From NCBI GenBank assembly GCA_900319865.1, contig ONQD01000006.1, positions 1 to 64,000 on the forward strand: a stretch of DNA of 64,000 nt, in the 5' to 3' direction. The notes under the pieces are model-generated. The model was not told where the DNA came from and did not search any database. It saw only the letters and a program-made list of their open reading frames with translations. Shown in pieces: positions 17,062 to 26,569 of this stretch; position 1 is the stretch's first letter, and each line of letters opens with the position of its first letter. The stretch is from an uncultured Bacteroidales bacterium. Lineage in GTDB: Bacteria; Bacteroidota; Bacteroidia; Bacteroidales; P3. A program made the position numbers and the translations under genes.

Positions 17062-17663
17062 AGGCTCTGCTTTTGTGGCTTAATAATTTCTGCAAGAAGC
17101 ATCCGTGCTCTGCGCAGCTGTATTTTCACCGTCCCCAACGGGATGTTCAGCTGTTTGGCAATCTCCTCATACGAAAGCTCCTCGAAATAGCGCATTTTCA
17201 CTATGCGGCGGTAGCGTGGTTTCAGTTGTTCCACCACCTGCCGCACCAAGGCATCGCGCTGCACCTCTATCATGGCTTCTTCGGGATTGGCATCCGACGA
17301 CGGCAACGGGTACTCAAACGCCTCATCCTCGCTGCACACCGACATGCTGGTCAGCGACACCAAATCCATGTGTTGGCGGCGGATAAAGTCAATACCGCTA
17401 TTGCTGGCAATGGAAAACAGCCATGTGGCGAATGTGTTCTGCGGAGTATAGGAAGACAACTGGCAGAAGGCCTTGCCAAAAGTCTCAATAGTAAGGTCGT
17501 CGGCGTCAACAGGACTGTGGGTCATTCGAAGCAACATCATGTATATCGGCTCTCTGTAGATTCGCATCAAATCGGCATAAGCCCGCTCGTCGCCACGGTC
17601 ACGGGCGGCAAGTACAAGCTGGTAATCGCGTTGTGCCTTATCATTTTGAAATTGTGCTTCCAT
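17058..17663 (-). CDS. ECF-type RNA polymerase sigma factor
   Basis: A 201-residue sigma-70 family protein of ECF size. Region 2: DLMRIYREPIYMMLLRMTH, DADDLTIETFGKAFCQL, FATWLFSIASNSGIDFIRR. Region 4: LKPRYRRIVKMRYFEELSY followed by EEIAKQLNIPLGTVKIQLRR, a complete helix-turn-helix. No anti-sigma factor is adjacent; instead the next gene, overlapping by 4 bases, is an outer-membrane barrel. Upstream is a glycosyltransferase gene 77 bases away on the same strand. How its activity is held in check is not visible here. Confidence 0.93.
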   Translation of the reverse strand: MEAQFQNDKAQRDYQLVLAARDRGDERAYADLMRIYREPIYMMLLRMTHSPVDADDLTIETFGKAFCQLSSYTPQNTFATWLFSIASNSGIDFIRRQHMDLVSLTSMSVCSEDEAFEYPLPSSDANPEEAMIEVQRDALVRQVVEQLKPRYRRIVKMRYFEELSYEEIAKQLNIPLGTVKIQLRRARMLLAEIIKPQKQSL

Positions 17664-17740
17664 ATTTCCTGTCCCAAAAGCCAGCCCTTCTGTCCCTCAT
17701 TCCCCGGACACGCAATGTGCTGAACCAGGGCGATGGTAGG

Positions 17741-18898
17741 TCAACTTTTCTTTGATAACGGAAATATTGCCAAAAAAGTATTTGATATCAGAAAATAAAT
17801 TTCGAAAAGCGGCGAAAGGGCAAAAATCACAGGCTTAATACCCAACCGATGGGTCGCCTGTGCCGTTGCCACCACCTGCCAAATCAGTTTCACAGCCACC
17901 ACCGCCGCCAGTATCTGCCACGGGAATGTCCCCGCCACCAACAGCAATGCAGCCGACAAATAGAACAGCAACACATTCAGCGGCCTCAGCAGCCGTCTCA
18001 ACTTAAGCCCGAAACCATAGTAGCGGTGTGTCGATGAGCGGTGCTTCCGGTACGAATGCCACTCGCCCACCCCTTTCTGCTCCGCCACTTGGGTGAACGA
18101 CGACTCGCTCAACACCACCTTCGTGTTGCGTCTGTTGCTGTTCTGGTTCACAAACATGTCGTCTGCCCCGTCGGGAATATAGTAATGGTAGATGAAACCG
18201 TCTTTTTTCAAAAACAGACTGCGTTTGTAGCTCAAATTGCGCCCGTTGCCCGTAAACGGCCTGTGAAGCAACGCCGCACCCAGATACTCAACACTATAGT
18301 CCAGATTATCATACTGCTGGAGCCAGTTCAACAACGACCCCCTGTATTGAATACCGCAATATCCCAGCACTATCTCCACCTTCGGGTTCACATAGCCCTT
18401 CACCATCTCCTTTATCCATCCGAAATTGGTCGTATCCATCGGGATGCACTCAGGCTCGGCAAACAGAAGCACATCGTACGATGCCGACTTTATGCCAATC
18501 GAAAGCGGGTACTTCATACCCTGATAGCCACTCGCGTTGGCCTGGAAAGTCACCACCTTCAAATACGGGTAGTTGGCCGACAACAGCTGCAGCACATACT
18601 GGGTATCGTCGTTCGAAAGATAATCAACCACCACAACCTCGAACTTCGGATAGTCCTGCTCAAGCAGATACATCAAGTTGTTTTTCAGCCACCCGGCATC
18701 ATTTTGAGCCACCATCACCACCGACACCGGCGGCAGCTTCTCCTCCTCTCCCTCCTTTTTCTTGCTTTTCGGTGCGCGGCAATGCCCCACCCTGAAATAA
18801 TAGAGCCCGTAATAAAGAACAAGTACAACAAAACTCACCGCCAACAAAGCAGTCAAAGCCATAGTGTAAGGCTCTGTAAGTACATGAGTAAAATCCAT
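17741..18898 (-). CDS. Membrane-anchored family 2 glycosyltransferase
   Basis: A 385-residue GT-A enzyme. An N-terminal membrane helix (about 10-32) precedes the catalytic domain: PVSVVMVAQNDAGWLKNNL (nucleotide-sugar fold start), VVVVDYLSNDDT, LLFAEPECIP (DxD-like position occupied by EPE), and a later region with GRNLSYKRSLF and RRNTK. Two or three hydrophobic helices follow near the C-terminus. It probably transfers sugars to a lipid-linked or envelope glycan on the cytoplasmic face. The start at 18898 is chosen because the longer frame overlaps the promoter region; a minus-strand -7 box (TATTTTTG) lies at 18922-18929. Confidence 0.85.
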   Translation of the reverse strand: MDFTHVLTEPYTMALTALLAVSFVVLVLYYGLYYFRVGHCRAPKSKKKEGEEEKLPPVSVVMVAQNDAGWLKNNLMYLLEQDYPKFEVVVVDYLSNDDTQYVLQLLSANYPYLKVVTFQANASGYQGMKYPLSIGIKSASYDVLLFAEPECIPMDTTNFGWIKEMVKGYVNPKVEIVLGYCGIQYRGSLLNWLQQYDNLDYSVEYLGAALLHRPFTGNGRNLSYKRSLFLKKDGFIYHYYIPDGADDMFVNQNSNRRNTKVVLSESSFTQVAEQKGVGEWHSYRKHRSSTHRYYGFGLKLRRLLRPLNVLLFYLSAALLLVAGTFPWQILAAVVAVKLIWQVVATAQATHRLGIKPVIFALSPLFEIYFLISNTFLAIFPLSKKS

Positions 18899-18921
18899 AT
18901 TCGTCTTCTCAAATTTTATTG

Positions 18922-18929
18922 CAAAAATA
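18922..18929 (-). promoter_or_regulatory. -7 box (TATTTTTG) for the glycosyltransferase unit
   Basis: Minus-strand TATTTTTG about 24 bases upstream of ATG 18898, implying a short leader. It sits back to back with the plus-strand box for tgt, so this AT-rich 120-base gap is a divergent promoter. Confidence 0.45.
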
Positions 18930-18952
18930 TACATTATTTTCCATTTTTTTTG

Positions 18953-18960
18953 TATCTTTG
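18953..18960 (+). promoter_or_regulatory. -7 box (TATCTTTG) for tgt
   Basis: Exact TAnnTTTG match; predicted start near 18966, about 58 bases before ATG 19024. Confidence 0.5.
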
Positions 18961-19023
18961 CAAAATAAATATCAACCACTTGTTTATAACTCCCAACGCT
19001 GACACGCTGAATAGTTGATAATT

Positions 19024-20154
19024 ATGAAGTTCGACATCATAAAAGAAGACCCTCAAAGCCATGCCCGTGCAGGTGTAATCAGCACCGACCATGGCGATAT
19101 CCCCACACCCATTTTCATGCCTGTGGGTACTGCTGGCAGTGTCAAGGCCGTACACCAACACGAACTACGCAACGACATCGACGCCAAGATAATACTCGGC
19201 AACACCTACCATCTCTACCTGCGTCCCGGTCTCGACATCCTCCGCGCTGCCGGTGGCCTCCACCGCTTCAACGGTTGGGAACGCCCGCTGCTCACCGACA
19301 GCGGCGGCTTCCAGGTTTTCTCTCTTGCCGAAAACCGCAAAATCACCGACGAGGGCTGCACCTTCCGCTCCCACATCGACGGCAGCCGCCACCTCTTCAC
19401 CCCCGAAAGGGTAATGGACATTGAGCGTATCATCGGAGCCGACATCATCATGGCCTTCGACGAGTGCGCTCCCGGCGAGTCCGACCACCGCTACGCCAAA
19501 CACTCCATGCAACTCACCCACCGCTGGCTCGACCGCTGCATCGACCGCTTCAACTCCACCCAACCCCTCTACGGCTACCACCAAAGCCTCTTCCCCATCG
19601 TCCAGGGCTGCAAATATCCCGACCTCCGCCGTCAATCGGCCGAATACATAGCCTCCAAAAACGCCGAAGGCAACGCCATCGGCGGCCTCGCCGTGGGCGA
19701 ACCCACCGAAACCATGTACGAAATGATTGAAATTGTCAACGCCATCCTTCCCCTCGACCGCCCACGCTACCTCATGGGTGTCGGCACTCCGGCCAACATT
19801 CTCGAAGCCATCGAACGCGGCGTTGACATGTTCGACTGCGTAATGCCCACCCGCAACGGCCGCAACGGACTTCTCTTCACTCCCCACGGCACCATCAACA
19901 TTAAAAACAAAAAGTGGGAATCCTGCTTCGACCCCATCGACCCCGAAAGCAACGCCCACTGCGACCACGTCTACACCCTCGCCTACCTCCACCACCTTAT
20001 CCGCGCCCAGGAAATCCTCGGCCTCCAGATATGCTCCATCCACAACCTCACCTTCTACCTCTGGCTGGTCCGCACCGCCCGCCAACACATCATCGACGGC
20101 GACTACACCCAATGGAAATCACGCATACTGCCCGAACTAAGCATTCGGCTGTAG
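19024..20154 (+). CDS. tgt: tRNA-guanine transglycosylase (queuosine pathway)
   Basis: A 376-residue enzyme that swaps guanine at tRNA position 34 for the queuine precursor. Visible motifs: GNTYHLYLRPG, the LTDSGGFQVFSL active-site Asp region, GGLAVGEP, and FDCVMPTRNGRNG with the nucleophile Asp. The usual zinc motif CxCxxC is missing: the three cysteine positions read Ser, Ala and Asp within DPESNAHCDH, while the His of SIHNL remains. As I recall, flavobacterial homologues lack these cysteines too, so this looks like a lineage trait, not damage. ATG 19024 is preferred over a TTG three codons upstream. Wobble positions are strongly C-rich, as in the following gene. Confidence 0.96.
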   Translation: MKFDIIKEDPQSHARAGVISTDHGDIPTPIFMPVGTAGSVKAVHQHELRNDIDAKIILGNTYHLYLRPGLDILRAAGGLHRFNGWERPLLTDSGGFQVFSLAENRKITDEGCTFRSHIDGSRHLFTPERVMDIERIIGADIIMAFDECAPGESDHRYAKHSMQLTHRWLDRCIDRFNSTQPLYGYHQSLFPIVQGCKYPDLRRQSAEYIASKNAEGNAIGGLAVGEPTETMYEMIEIVNAILPLDRPRYLMGVGTPANILEAIERGVDMFDCVMPTRNGRNGLLFTPHGTINIKNKKWESCFDPIDPESNAHCDHVYTLAYLHHLIRAQEILGLQICSIHNLTFYLWLVRTARQHIIDGDYTQWKSRILPELSIRL

Positions 20155-20203
20155 CAAAAACAAACATATCATTTATCATCCCGCAAGAAAAAAAATAATC
20201 ACT

Positions 20204-23056
20204 ATGTACAAAAAATCAATACTTTTCATCATTGCAACCCTGCTGAGTGCCCTCTCGGTTCTAGGCCAACCCAATTCGGCCTGCCCGGGTTTCCACAACC
20301 CTGTCAATTTCAACCCCACCCCCGGTGGCAGCGGTTCCTGGAGCGCCCGCGTGGGCGACCGTGTCCAAGGCTCCGGCGGAAGCACCGGCAACAACGTGCT
20401 CAGCACCTGCAGCCGACCCGACAAACCCATCATCAAAGGCCACGCCAACATCACCTCCTCCGCCTACTACTCCGGCACTTGCACCTACACTGACGGAACC
20501 TGCCACCACACCTTCTACGATGCCCACGACCACCGTTTCCAAATCAACAATTCATCCACCCCCGGCGATGAGGGTATCGACATCTTCACCATCAACAGCT
20601 CCGGCCAAGGCATGGCACGCGTCCCTTATGGACACACCAGCAGCATCCGTCTGGGCGACATGCGCAGCACCGGCACTTGCGTCTCCAACATAGCCGTCGA
20701 CGGCAACAACCGCGGCTCCGAAGCACTTTTCTACACCATGAAAGTCACCTCACAAAATGCACTCCTCTTCATCGACTATGCCGTTGTAGCCCGTCGTTTC
20801 GACCACACACCCCAGCAGGCTGGAGAATTCCTCATCCGCGTCTGCGGCAAAAACAACGCCACCGGCCAATGGAACAACTTTCCCATCCACGACAGCCTTT
20901 GGTACAACGTGCCCGCACCCGCATTCAGCTCCGCCCTCCCCGCCCCTTGGGTTGAAGGCCGTCCCGGCGCAGCCGCCGGCGGCACCACCTGCGGCTACTG
21001 CTACAAACCCTGGGCCCGCGTAGCCATCAGCCTTATCGACTACATCTACGACTCTGTGCGCGTCGAAATGTACACCAGCGACTGCATCTACAACGTCGAC
21101 CCCATCTACGCCTACATCGCTGGCAGCTGCCAGCCCATGCAAATCACCACCTCCGGTTGCCCCGCCGGCGAATCCACTGCCGTCGACACTCTCCGCGCCC
21201 CCGAAGGCATGCTCACCTACACCTGGTACGTATCCACCAACGGCTACTCCGGTAGCACCAGCGACCAACAATACCTGAACGACAATGTACACTTCCGCCA
21301 GGTTCAATCCTCCTCCACTTCCAACATCTATGTTGCCCGAACCAGCGACTTCGTCGTAACCGAATCCGGCCCCAACTATGGCGACACCGTGGGCGTTCAG
21401 ACATTCAAATGCGTCATGACATCTGCCATGGACCCCCAAAAACCCTTCCACTCCCGCATCTACGCCACCGTCTCCAACACCAAACCCATCATCAATGCCG
21501 ATATCGTAACTGAATGCAACGACACATCCACCGTCCACCTCTCGGCCCGATACCGCATCCCCTACGAAGGCGTCAACGCACCCCACATCGTCGACAGCCT
21601 CACCACCTGGATCATCTACGAAGGCAGCACCTCCGATACACCTCCCCAGGCCATGCTCCGTGGCAACAACGCCGTCTGGCGCACCAACCAGCCGGGCAAC
21701 TACGCCTGCCGCCTCACCATGTACACCGACGACAGCACCTGCAACACCTCACGCGTGTTCCTTATCCACATCGACACTCCCCCCGAAACCAGAATCAGCA
21801 TCGACAAACGCACCCTCTGCGTTGGCGAAAGTGCCACCATCACCGACCTCACCCCCGACGTCGCCAAACGCGAATGGCACTTCCAGGACACTGTAATCAG
21901 CAGCGAAATTAGCGGCCTCGACGCCACCACCTCCATCACCCGTGCCTTCGAGGACTTCGAAAACCCCTTCTTCATCGTCACCTCCAACCTGGCCCAATGC
22001 CCCGACACCCTCTACGACACCATCTACTTCTTCCACGACCCCGAAATCAACTACTCCGATGACACCATCATCTGCAATGGCCACGAATCCCACGTCTCGG
22101 CCATCACCAATATCTCCGGCTGCACCTACGAATGGTACCGCCACCTCAACATGCCCAACGAATCTCCCGTCAGCATCGGCAACGTACTCCGCGTCCGCCC
22201 CACCCAACCCCACACCACCTACTACCTCAAACTCACCGCTGAGGCCGGCTGCGTAGTCTGGGACAGCGTCACCCTCTCTCTCCTCTCCACCAAAATCATC
22301 GCCAACCCCTCACACGCCAAACACTGCCCCGGCGACACTGTCACCCTCACCGGCGAAGGAGCCCTCTACTATGAATGGACCGCCTATCCACCCGACCACT
22401 CCCTCGACACCCAGGGCCACAACCAAACCATCAAAGTCTCGCCCAATCAAGACACCCGCTACTACCTCGTTGGCTATGCCGCCGACAGCTGCGACATCGC
22501 CGCCATCGACATCACCGTCAAAAACGTCCCCCTGCCCGTAATCCGCTACGAATTCACCCCCAACTATATCGACTCCGAAGTCCCCGTTGTCAACTTCACC
22601 GACCTCTCCCTCCACCGCGACCACACACAATGGCTCTTTGGCGACGGCGCCGCATCCACCGGACAAACCGTCTCCCACTATTTCGACATCTACGCCGACA
22701 ACAGCAACAACGTCACCATGATCTCATTCAACGAACTGGGTTGCTCCGTCGACACCTCGTGGACCATCAAGATAGACACCTTCGGCTTCTTCATGCCCAA
22801 CGTCTTCACTCCCAACAAACACGAGAACTCACTCTTCAATATCATCTGCCCCAGCGACCTCGAGCGTTTCCACATAGCCATTTTCAACCGTGGCGGAGCC
22901 CTCGTCTTCTCCTCCGACGACCAAAAATTCACCTGGGACGGCACCCACAACGGGAAACCCTGCCCACAAGGCTCCTACCCCTACGTCATCACCTACGTCC
23001 GCTCCGGCAGCGTATCCGAACACCGTGTGGCAGGCATCATCACCCTATTGAGATAA
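20204..23056 (+). CDS. Large type IX-secreted surface protein with PKD-like and CHU_C domains
   Basis: A 950-residue protein starting with a signal peptide (ILFIIATLLSALSVLGQ). The middle consists of Cys-containing, Asp/Thr-rich Ig-like modules, with a PKD-like unit around residues 785-830 (VVNFTDLSLHRDHTQWLFGDG). The last 85 residues form a gliding-motility-type C-terminal domain (FFMPNVFTPNKHENSLFNI, then IAIFNRGGALVFSS, FTWDGTHNGKPCPQGSYPY), the type B signal for type IX secretion and surface anchoring. Function is probably adhesion or matrix; no enzyme motif seen. It is 49 bases downstream of tgt and followed by a strong terminator. An extreme C preference at codon position 3 is visible. 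Confidence 0.9.
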   Translation: MYKKSILFIIATLLSALSVLGQPNSACPGFHNPVNFNPTPGGSGSWSARVGDRVQGSGGSTGNNVLSTCSRPDKPIIKGHANITSSAYYSGTCTYTDGTCHHTFYDAHDHRFQINNSSTPGDEGIDIFTINSSGQGMARVPYGHTSSIRLGDMRSTGTCVSNIAVDGNNRGSEALFYTMKVTSQNALLFIDYAVVARRFDHTPQQAGEFLIRVCGKNNATGQWNNFPIHDSLWYNVPAPAFSSALPAPWVEGRPGAAAGGTTCGYCYKPWARVAISLIDYIYDSVRVEMYTSDCIYNVDPIYAYIAGSCQPMQITTSGCPAGESTAVDTLRAPEGMLTYTWYVSTNGYSGSTSDQQYLNDNVHFRQVQSSSTSNIYVARTSDFVVTESGPNYGDTVGVQTFKCVMTSAMDPQKPFHSRIYATVSNTKPIINADIVTECNDTSTVHLSARYRIPYEGVNAPHIVDSLTTWIIYEGSTSDTPPQAMLRGNNAVWRTNQPGNYACRLTMYTDDSTCNTSRVFLIHIDTPPETRISIDKRTLCVGESATITDLTPDVAKREWHFQDTVISSEISGLDATTSITRAFEDFENPFFIVTSNLAQCPDTLYDTIYFFHDPEINYSDDTIICNGHESHVSAITNISGCTYEWYRHLNMPNESPVSIGNVLRVRPTQPHTTYYLKLTAEAGCVVWDSVTLSLLSTKIIANPSHAKHCPGDTVTLTGEGALYYEWTAYPPDHSLDTQGHNQTIKVSPNQDTRYYLVGYAADSCDIAAIDITVKNVPLPVIRYEFTPNYIDSEVPVVNFTDLSLHRDHTQWLFGDGAASTGQTVSHYFDIYADNSNNVTMISFNELGCSVDTSWTIKIDTFGFFMPNVFTPNKHENSLFNIICPSDLERFHIAIFNRGGALVFSSDDQKFTWDGTHNGKPCPQGSYPYVITYVRSGSVSEHRVAGIITLLR

Positions 23057-23083
23057 CCCTATTATTATTGTTCTTTTTCATCT

Positions 23084-23107
23084 CCCGGCCATCTGGCCGG
23101 GTTTTTT
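23084..23107 (+). terminator. Rho-independent terminator after the surface-protein gene
   Basis: Stem CCCGGCC / GGCCGGG with a 4-base loop (ATCT) followed by six T. It ends the tgt-surface protein unit, 28 bases after the stop codon. Confidence 0.85.
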
Positions 23108-23583
23108 GTATCCTCGCTACTTCTTCACCCCTTAGCAAGCCCTAAGTAAGCTTCTCTTAACCTACGCGGTGGAGAACAATTCAAGATGTGCCAAGATAAA
23201 ACTGAACGGGAAACGAAGCCAGAGAAAAACAGCACCGAAACGGGAGGGACAATGATATAACACATTGGCTCAAGATGAAATATAAAAATAATACATATTA
23301 TTAATTATCAATACCACCTCAAATGTTGAAAGCAGCAACCGAGTTGGTGCTGAGGCGGATGAAGTGTCGGCGGCAATGGACACGACACTGGAAACGTCTG
23401 ATGAGGGGTTGTATCAGCAGTATGTAGGCAAAAAAAATACCGCCTTCACAGGTAGAACGGGCCAACTTAGTACTGATTCCACCTCCGGCAGTCTTGTTCG
23501 AAGTGCTACCCATAGCCCTACAGACACCCTGGGAGTCTCCTTCGACAATGCAAAAATACAAATAATTCCGACATAACCGAAAA
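23108..23583. other. Gene-poor stretch with overlapping short ORFs, possible mobile-element relic
   Basis: On the plus strand a frame open to 23576 reads ...GAEADEVSAAMDTTLETSDEGLYQQY..., which looks protein-like but has no convincing start. On the minus strand a -7-like box TATTTTTG (23551-23558) lies about 38 bases before ATG 23513, which opens a 64-codon frame to 23319 (starts MGSTSNKTAGGGISTKL, one hydrophobic stretch FFAYILLIQPLI). Only one of these can be real. I cannot decide, and neither may be a functional gene. Confidence 0.3.
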
Positions 23584-23808
23584 ATGGAGAAAAATGATGC
23601 AATAAAGTATCTAAAAACCGACAGCAATGTGCGTTTCCGCGGGGAGGAGGAGCCTGTGTTCTACTCCAACGATATGCGAGCCGTGGAGAACATCAAGCAG
23701 GAGCGGGCGACACCGGAGCAGTGGCAGAAGATGATTGAGAAGAACGGCGGTTATAAAAAAAGCCCCCCAAGTAGGCTTGGGGAGCTTGTCTTTTTCTTGG
23801 TTGGATGA
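23584..23808 (+). pseudogene. Fragment of a phage/mobile-element polyvalent-type protein
   Basis: A 74-codon frame whose middle reads VFYSNDMRAVENIKQERATP and EQWQKMIEKNGG. I recall very similar blocks (FYSN..AV..IKQ.KATPEQWL.MI.K.GGLKAGEDKW) in large polyvalent proteins of Bacteroidota phages and integrative elements. Here the homology stops right after NGG, where the frame runs into the alaS terminator hairpin and ends with unrelated residues. So it looks like a relic left by an excised or decayed element. If expressed as such it would be a short orphan peptide. Confidence 0.5.
23754..23796 (-). terminator. Terminator of the groES-like/alaS unit
   Basis: Stem CCCCAAG / CTTGGGG with loop TAGG, extended by partial outer pairing. 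On the minus strand it is followed by seven T. A T-run on the other side may let it work in both directions. It lies about 110 bases past the alaS stop. Confidence 0.8.
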
Positions 23809-23906
23809 AGGGGAAGGACCGGCATCGCATTGGCTTGATGGCTACGTTGCGTGGGTGGTGAACCTCGGGACGTAAACCAATCAAATAGGCGACGATTGTC
23901 GAAATA

Positions 23907-26513
23907 CTATATCATTTCGGCTGCCACAGCTATGGCTTTGTCCAAGCCTTCGATATTCTTACCGCCGGCAGTGGCATAACCCGGTTGTCCACCACCACCG
24001 CCCTGCATCTCCTTGCCGGCAGTGCGGACTATGGTGCCTGCGTTTTTGCCGGCATCCACACGGTTCTGTCCCAGAGCCACCAGCAGCGACGGCTTGTCGC
24101 CGAAGGTGCTTCCCAAAACGATGGCCATGTCGGGGAACTGGGTGCGGAGGGCAAGCATGGCGTCTTTGAGCTGTCCAAGGTCGTCGGCAGTGCGACGCAC
24201 TATGACGGGATTCTGCTGCAACTGTTCGGCCAGCGAACGGCGCAGAGCGTCGATTTGTTGTTTTTGGAACTGGTCAATCTGGGAACGCAAAGCAGCGTTT
24301 TCGTCCTGGAGACGTTGAACGGCGGCCACAATGTCCTTGGGGTTCTTGCACATCTCGCGGAGGGTGTCGAGCTGGTCCTGCAGAGCGTCGTTGAACTTTT
24401 CGGCAGCTGCCCCGGTCACGGCCTCGATGCGGCGCATGCCTGCAGCCACAGCGCCTTCACTCACTATGCGGAACGAGCCGATGTGGCCGGTGTTGGAGGT
24501 GTGGGTACCGCCACAGAATTCCACGCTGTCGCCGAATTTCACAACGCGGACAAACTCGCCGTATTTCTCGCCAAACAATGCCATTGCGCCCAGATTACGG
24601 GCTTCGGCAATGGGCATGGCGCGGTGCTCTTCGAGGGGCAAGGCGCGACGGATGGCAATGTTAACCTGTTTCTCCACCTCGCGTATTTCGTCGTGAGAGA
24701 GTTTGGCAAAGTGAGAGAAGTCGAAACGCAAGCGTTGTTCGTCCACACTAGAGCCTTTCTGTTCCACATGTTCGCCAAGAACGCTACGCAATGCTTTGTG
24801 GAGCAAGTGGGTGGCAGAGTGGTTGCACTCTATTGCAAATCGGCGGCATTTGTCGACCTCGGCGTTGTAGGTGTCATTCAGATGCTCGGGCAGTTTGTTG
24901 ACTATATGGATGATAAGATTATTCTCTTTCTTGGTGTTGACCACAGTGACCACATCGCCAGCAGGGTGTGTGAGGGTGCCTTGGTCGCCCACCTGTCCGC
25001 CGCTCTCGCCATAGAAAGGAGTGCGGTCGAACACCAACTGGAAGAACTCCTTGTCTTTGACCTTGACGTGGCGATAGCGGGTAATATGCACTTCGCACTG
25101 CATGGTGTCATATCCCACAAACTCCTGCTGCACACTGGTTGAGGCATCGGCCAGCTCCACCCAGTCGTCGTTCTCCACCTGTGCGGCGGCACGCGAACGC
25201 TCTTTCTGTTGTTCGAGACCCTTTTGGAAACCTTCCATATCCACATTCCAGCCTTTCTCGGAGGCCATGAGCTGAGTGAGGTCGACGGGGAAGCCATAGG
25301 TGTCGAACAGCTCGAAAGCGAAAGCGCCGTCGATGGTCTTGCTGCCAGCGTGGGAACCCACATAGTCCTCGAAGCGGCTGATGCCGTTGGCAAGGGTTTT
25401 GAGGAACGATTGCTCCTCTTCGAGAATGATGCGCCGAATCAGCTCGTGCTGTTTCTTCAATTCGGTATACTGATTGCCCATCTGGCTCACCAGAGTGTCG
25501 ACCAACTCATTGATAAACGGCTGTTTGAAACCGAGGAAAGTATAACCGTAACGAACGGCACGGCGCAGGATGCGGCGGATGACGTATCCGGCCTTGGCGT
25601 TGCTGGGCAGCTGGCCGTCGGCAATGCTGAAGCTCACGGCACGGAGGTGGTCGGCAATAACGCGCATGGCCACATCGGCATCCTCACGCTGACCATAGGC
25701 AATGCCTGCCTTGGCTGCAATCTCCTGAATGAGGGGCTGGAAGATGTCGGTGTCGTAGTTCGACTGCTTGCCCTGCATCACCATGCAGAGGCGTTCGAAA
25801 CCCATACCGGTGTCTATATGTTTGGACTTGAGGGGTTCGAGAGTGCCGTTAGCCAAACGGTTGAACTGCATGAACACAAGGTTCCATATCTCGATAACCA
25901 AGGGATTGTCCTTATTAACCAACTCGGAGCCGGGAATGAGTTTTTTGTCGGCTTCATTGCGGATGTCGATGTGTATCTCACTACAGGGACCGCAGGGGCC
26001 TTGGTCGCCCATCTCCCAGAAATTGTCCTTCTTGGAGCCTTTGAGAATGCGGCTTTCGTCCACGTGCTCCTTCCAGAAGTTGTAGGCTTCGGAGTCCATG
26101 GGTAGACCGTCTTTCTCATCACCACCGAAAACAGTGACATAGAGGTTGTTCTTATCGATGTGCATCACCTCGGTGAGGAACTCCCAGGCGTAGGCGATGG
26201 CTTCGCGCTTGAAATAGTCGCCGAACGACCAGTTGCCAAGCATCTCGAACATGGTGTGGTGGTAGGTGTCGTGGCCCACCTCTTCGAGGTCGTTGTGTTT
26301 GCCGCTGACGCGAAGGCACTTTTGGGCGTCGCTCACGCGAGGATAGGTTGCCTCGGCATTGCCAAGAAAGATGTCTTTAAACTGATTCATGCCCGCATTG
26401 GTAAACATCAACGTGGGGTCGTTTTTCACCACCATGGGTGCACTGGGAACGATGTGGTGATTCTTGCTCTCGAAAAATTCAAGGAATTTGCTGCGTATTT
26501 CGTTGTTGGTCAT
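23907..26513 (-). CDS. alaS: Alanyl-tRNA synthetase
   Basis: An 868-residue enzyme charging tRNA-Ala, full length for the family. N-terminal class II core: FFESKNHHIVPSAPMVVKND, FTNAGMNQFKDIFLG, RVSGKHNDLEEVG, and FWEMGDQGPCGPCSEIHID. The editing domain has the metal site HxxxH (NHSATHLLHKAL) and CGGTHTSNTG. The C-terminal C-Ala domain ends with MQGGGGGQPGYATAGG, the conserved glycine-rich segment. It starts 56 bases after the GroES-like gene on the same strand and is probably co-transcribed with it. Confidence 0.97.
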   Translation of the reverse strand: MTNNEIRSKFLEFFESKNHHIVPSAPMVVKNDPTLMFTNAGMNQFKDIFLGNAEATYPRVSDAQKCLRVSGKHNDLEEVGHDTYHHTMFEMLGNWSFGDYFKREAIAYAWEFLTEVMHIDKNNLYVTVFGGDEKDGLPMDSEAYNFWKEHVDESRILKGSKKDNFWEMGDQGPCGPCSEIHIDIRNEADKKLIPGSELVNKDNPLVIEIWNLVFMQFNRLANGTLEPLKSKHIDTGMGFERLCMVMQGKQSNYDTDIFQPLIQEIAAKAGIAYGQREDADVAMRVIADHLRAVSFSIADGQLPSNAKAGYVIRRILRRAVRYGYTFLGFKQPFINELVDTLVSQMGNQYTELKKQHELIRRIILEEEQSFLKTLANGISRFEDYVGSHAGSKTIDGAFAFELFDTYGFPVDLTQLMASEKGWNVDMEGFQKGLEQQKERSRAAAQVENDDWVELADASTSVQQEFVGYDTMQCEVHITRYRHVKVKDKEFFQLVFDRTPFYGESGGQVGDQGTLTHPAGDVVTVVNTKKENNLIIHIVNKLPEHLNDTYNAEVDKCRRFAIECNHSATHLLHKALRSVLGEHVEQKGSSVDEQRLRFDFSHFAKLSHDEIREVEKQVNIAIRRALPLEEHRAMPIAEARNLGAMALFGEKYGEFVRVVKFGDSVEFCGGTHTSNTGHIGSFRIVSEGAVAAGMRRIEAVTGAAAEKFNDALQDQLDTLREMCKNPKDIVAAVQRLQDENAALRSQIDQFQKQQIDALRRSLAEQLQQNPVIVRRTADDLGQLKDAMLALRTQFPDMAIVLGSTFGDKPSLLVALGQNRVDAGKNAGTIVRTAGKEMQGGGGGQPGYATAGGKNIEGLDKAIAVAAEMI

Positions 26514-26569
26514 ATCGGTGAATGATGTAAGAAATGAATGATTGAATGGATGAAGTATTAAGATGAGGG

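Noticed and set aside
19900..20060. Loss of the zinc-binding cysteines in Tgt as a sign of an inactive or new enzyme
   Set aside because: Catalytic Asp regions are intact, and as I recall other Bacteroidota Tgt proteins also lack these cysteines, so it is most likely a lineage feature.
19165..20112. A 315-codon minus-strand frame opposite tgt
   Set aside because: Made of Val, Glu, Ala and Gly repeats typical of antisense reading of C-rich wobble codons; tgt motifs on the plus strand are unambiguous.
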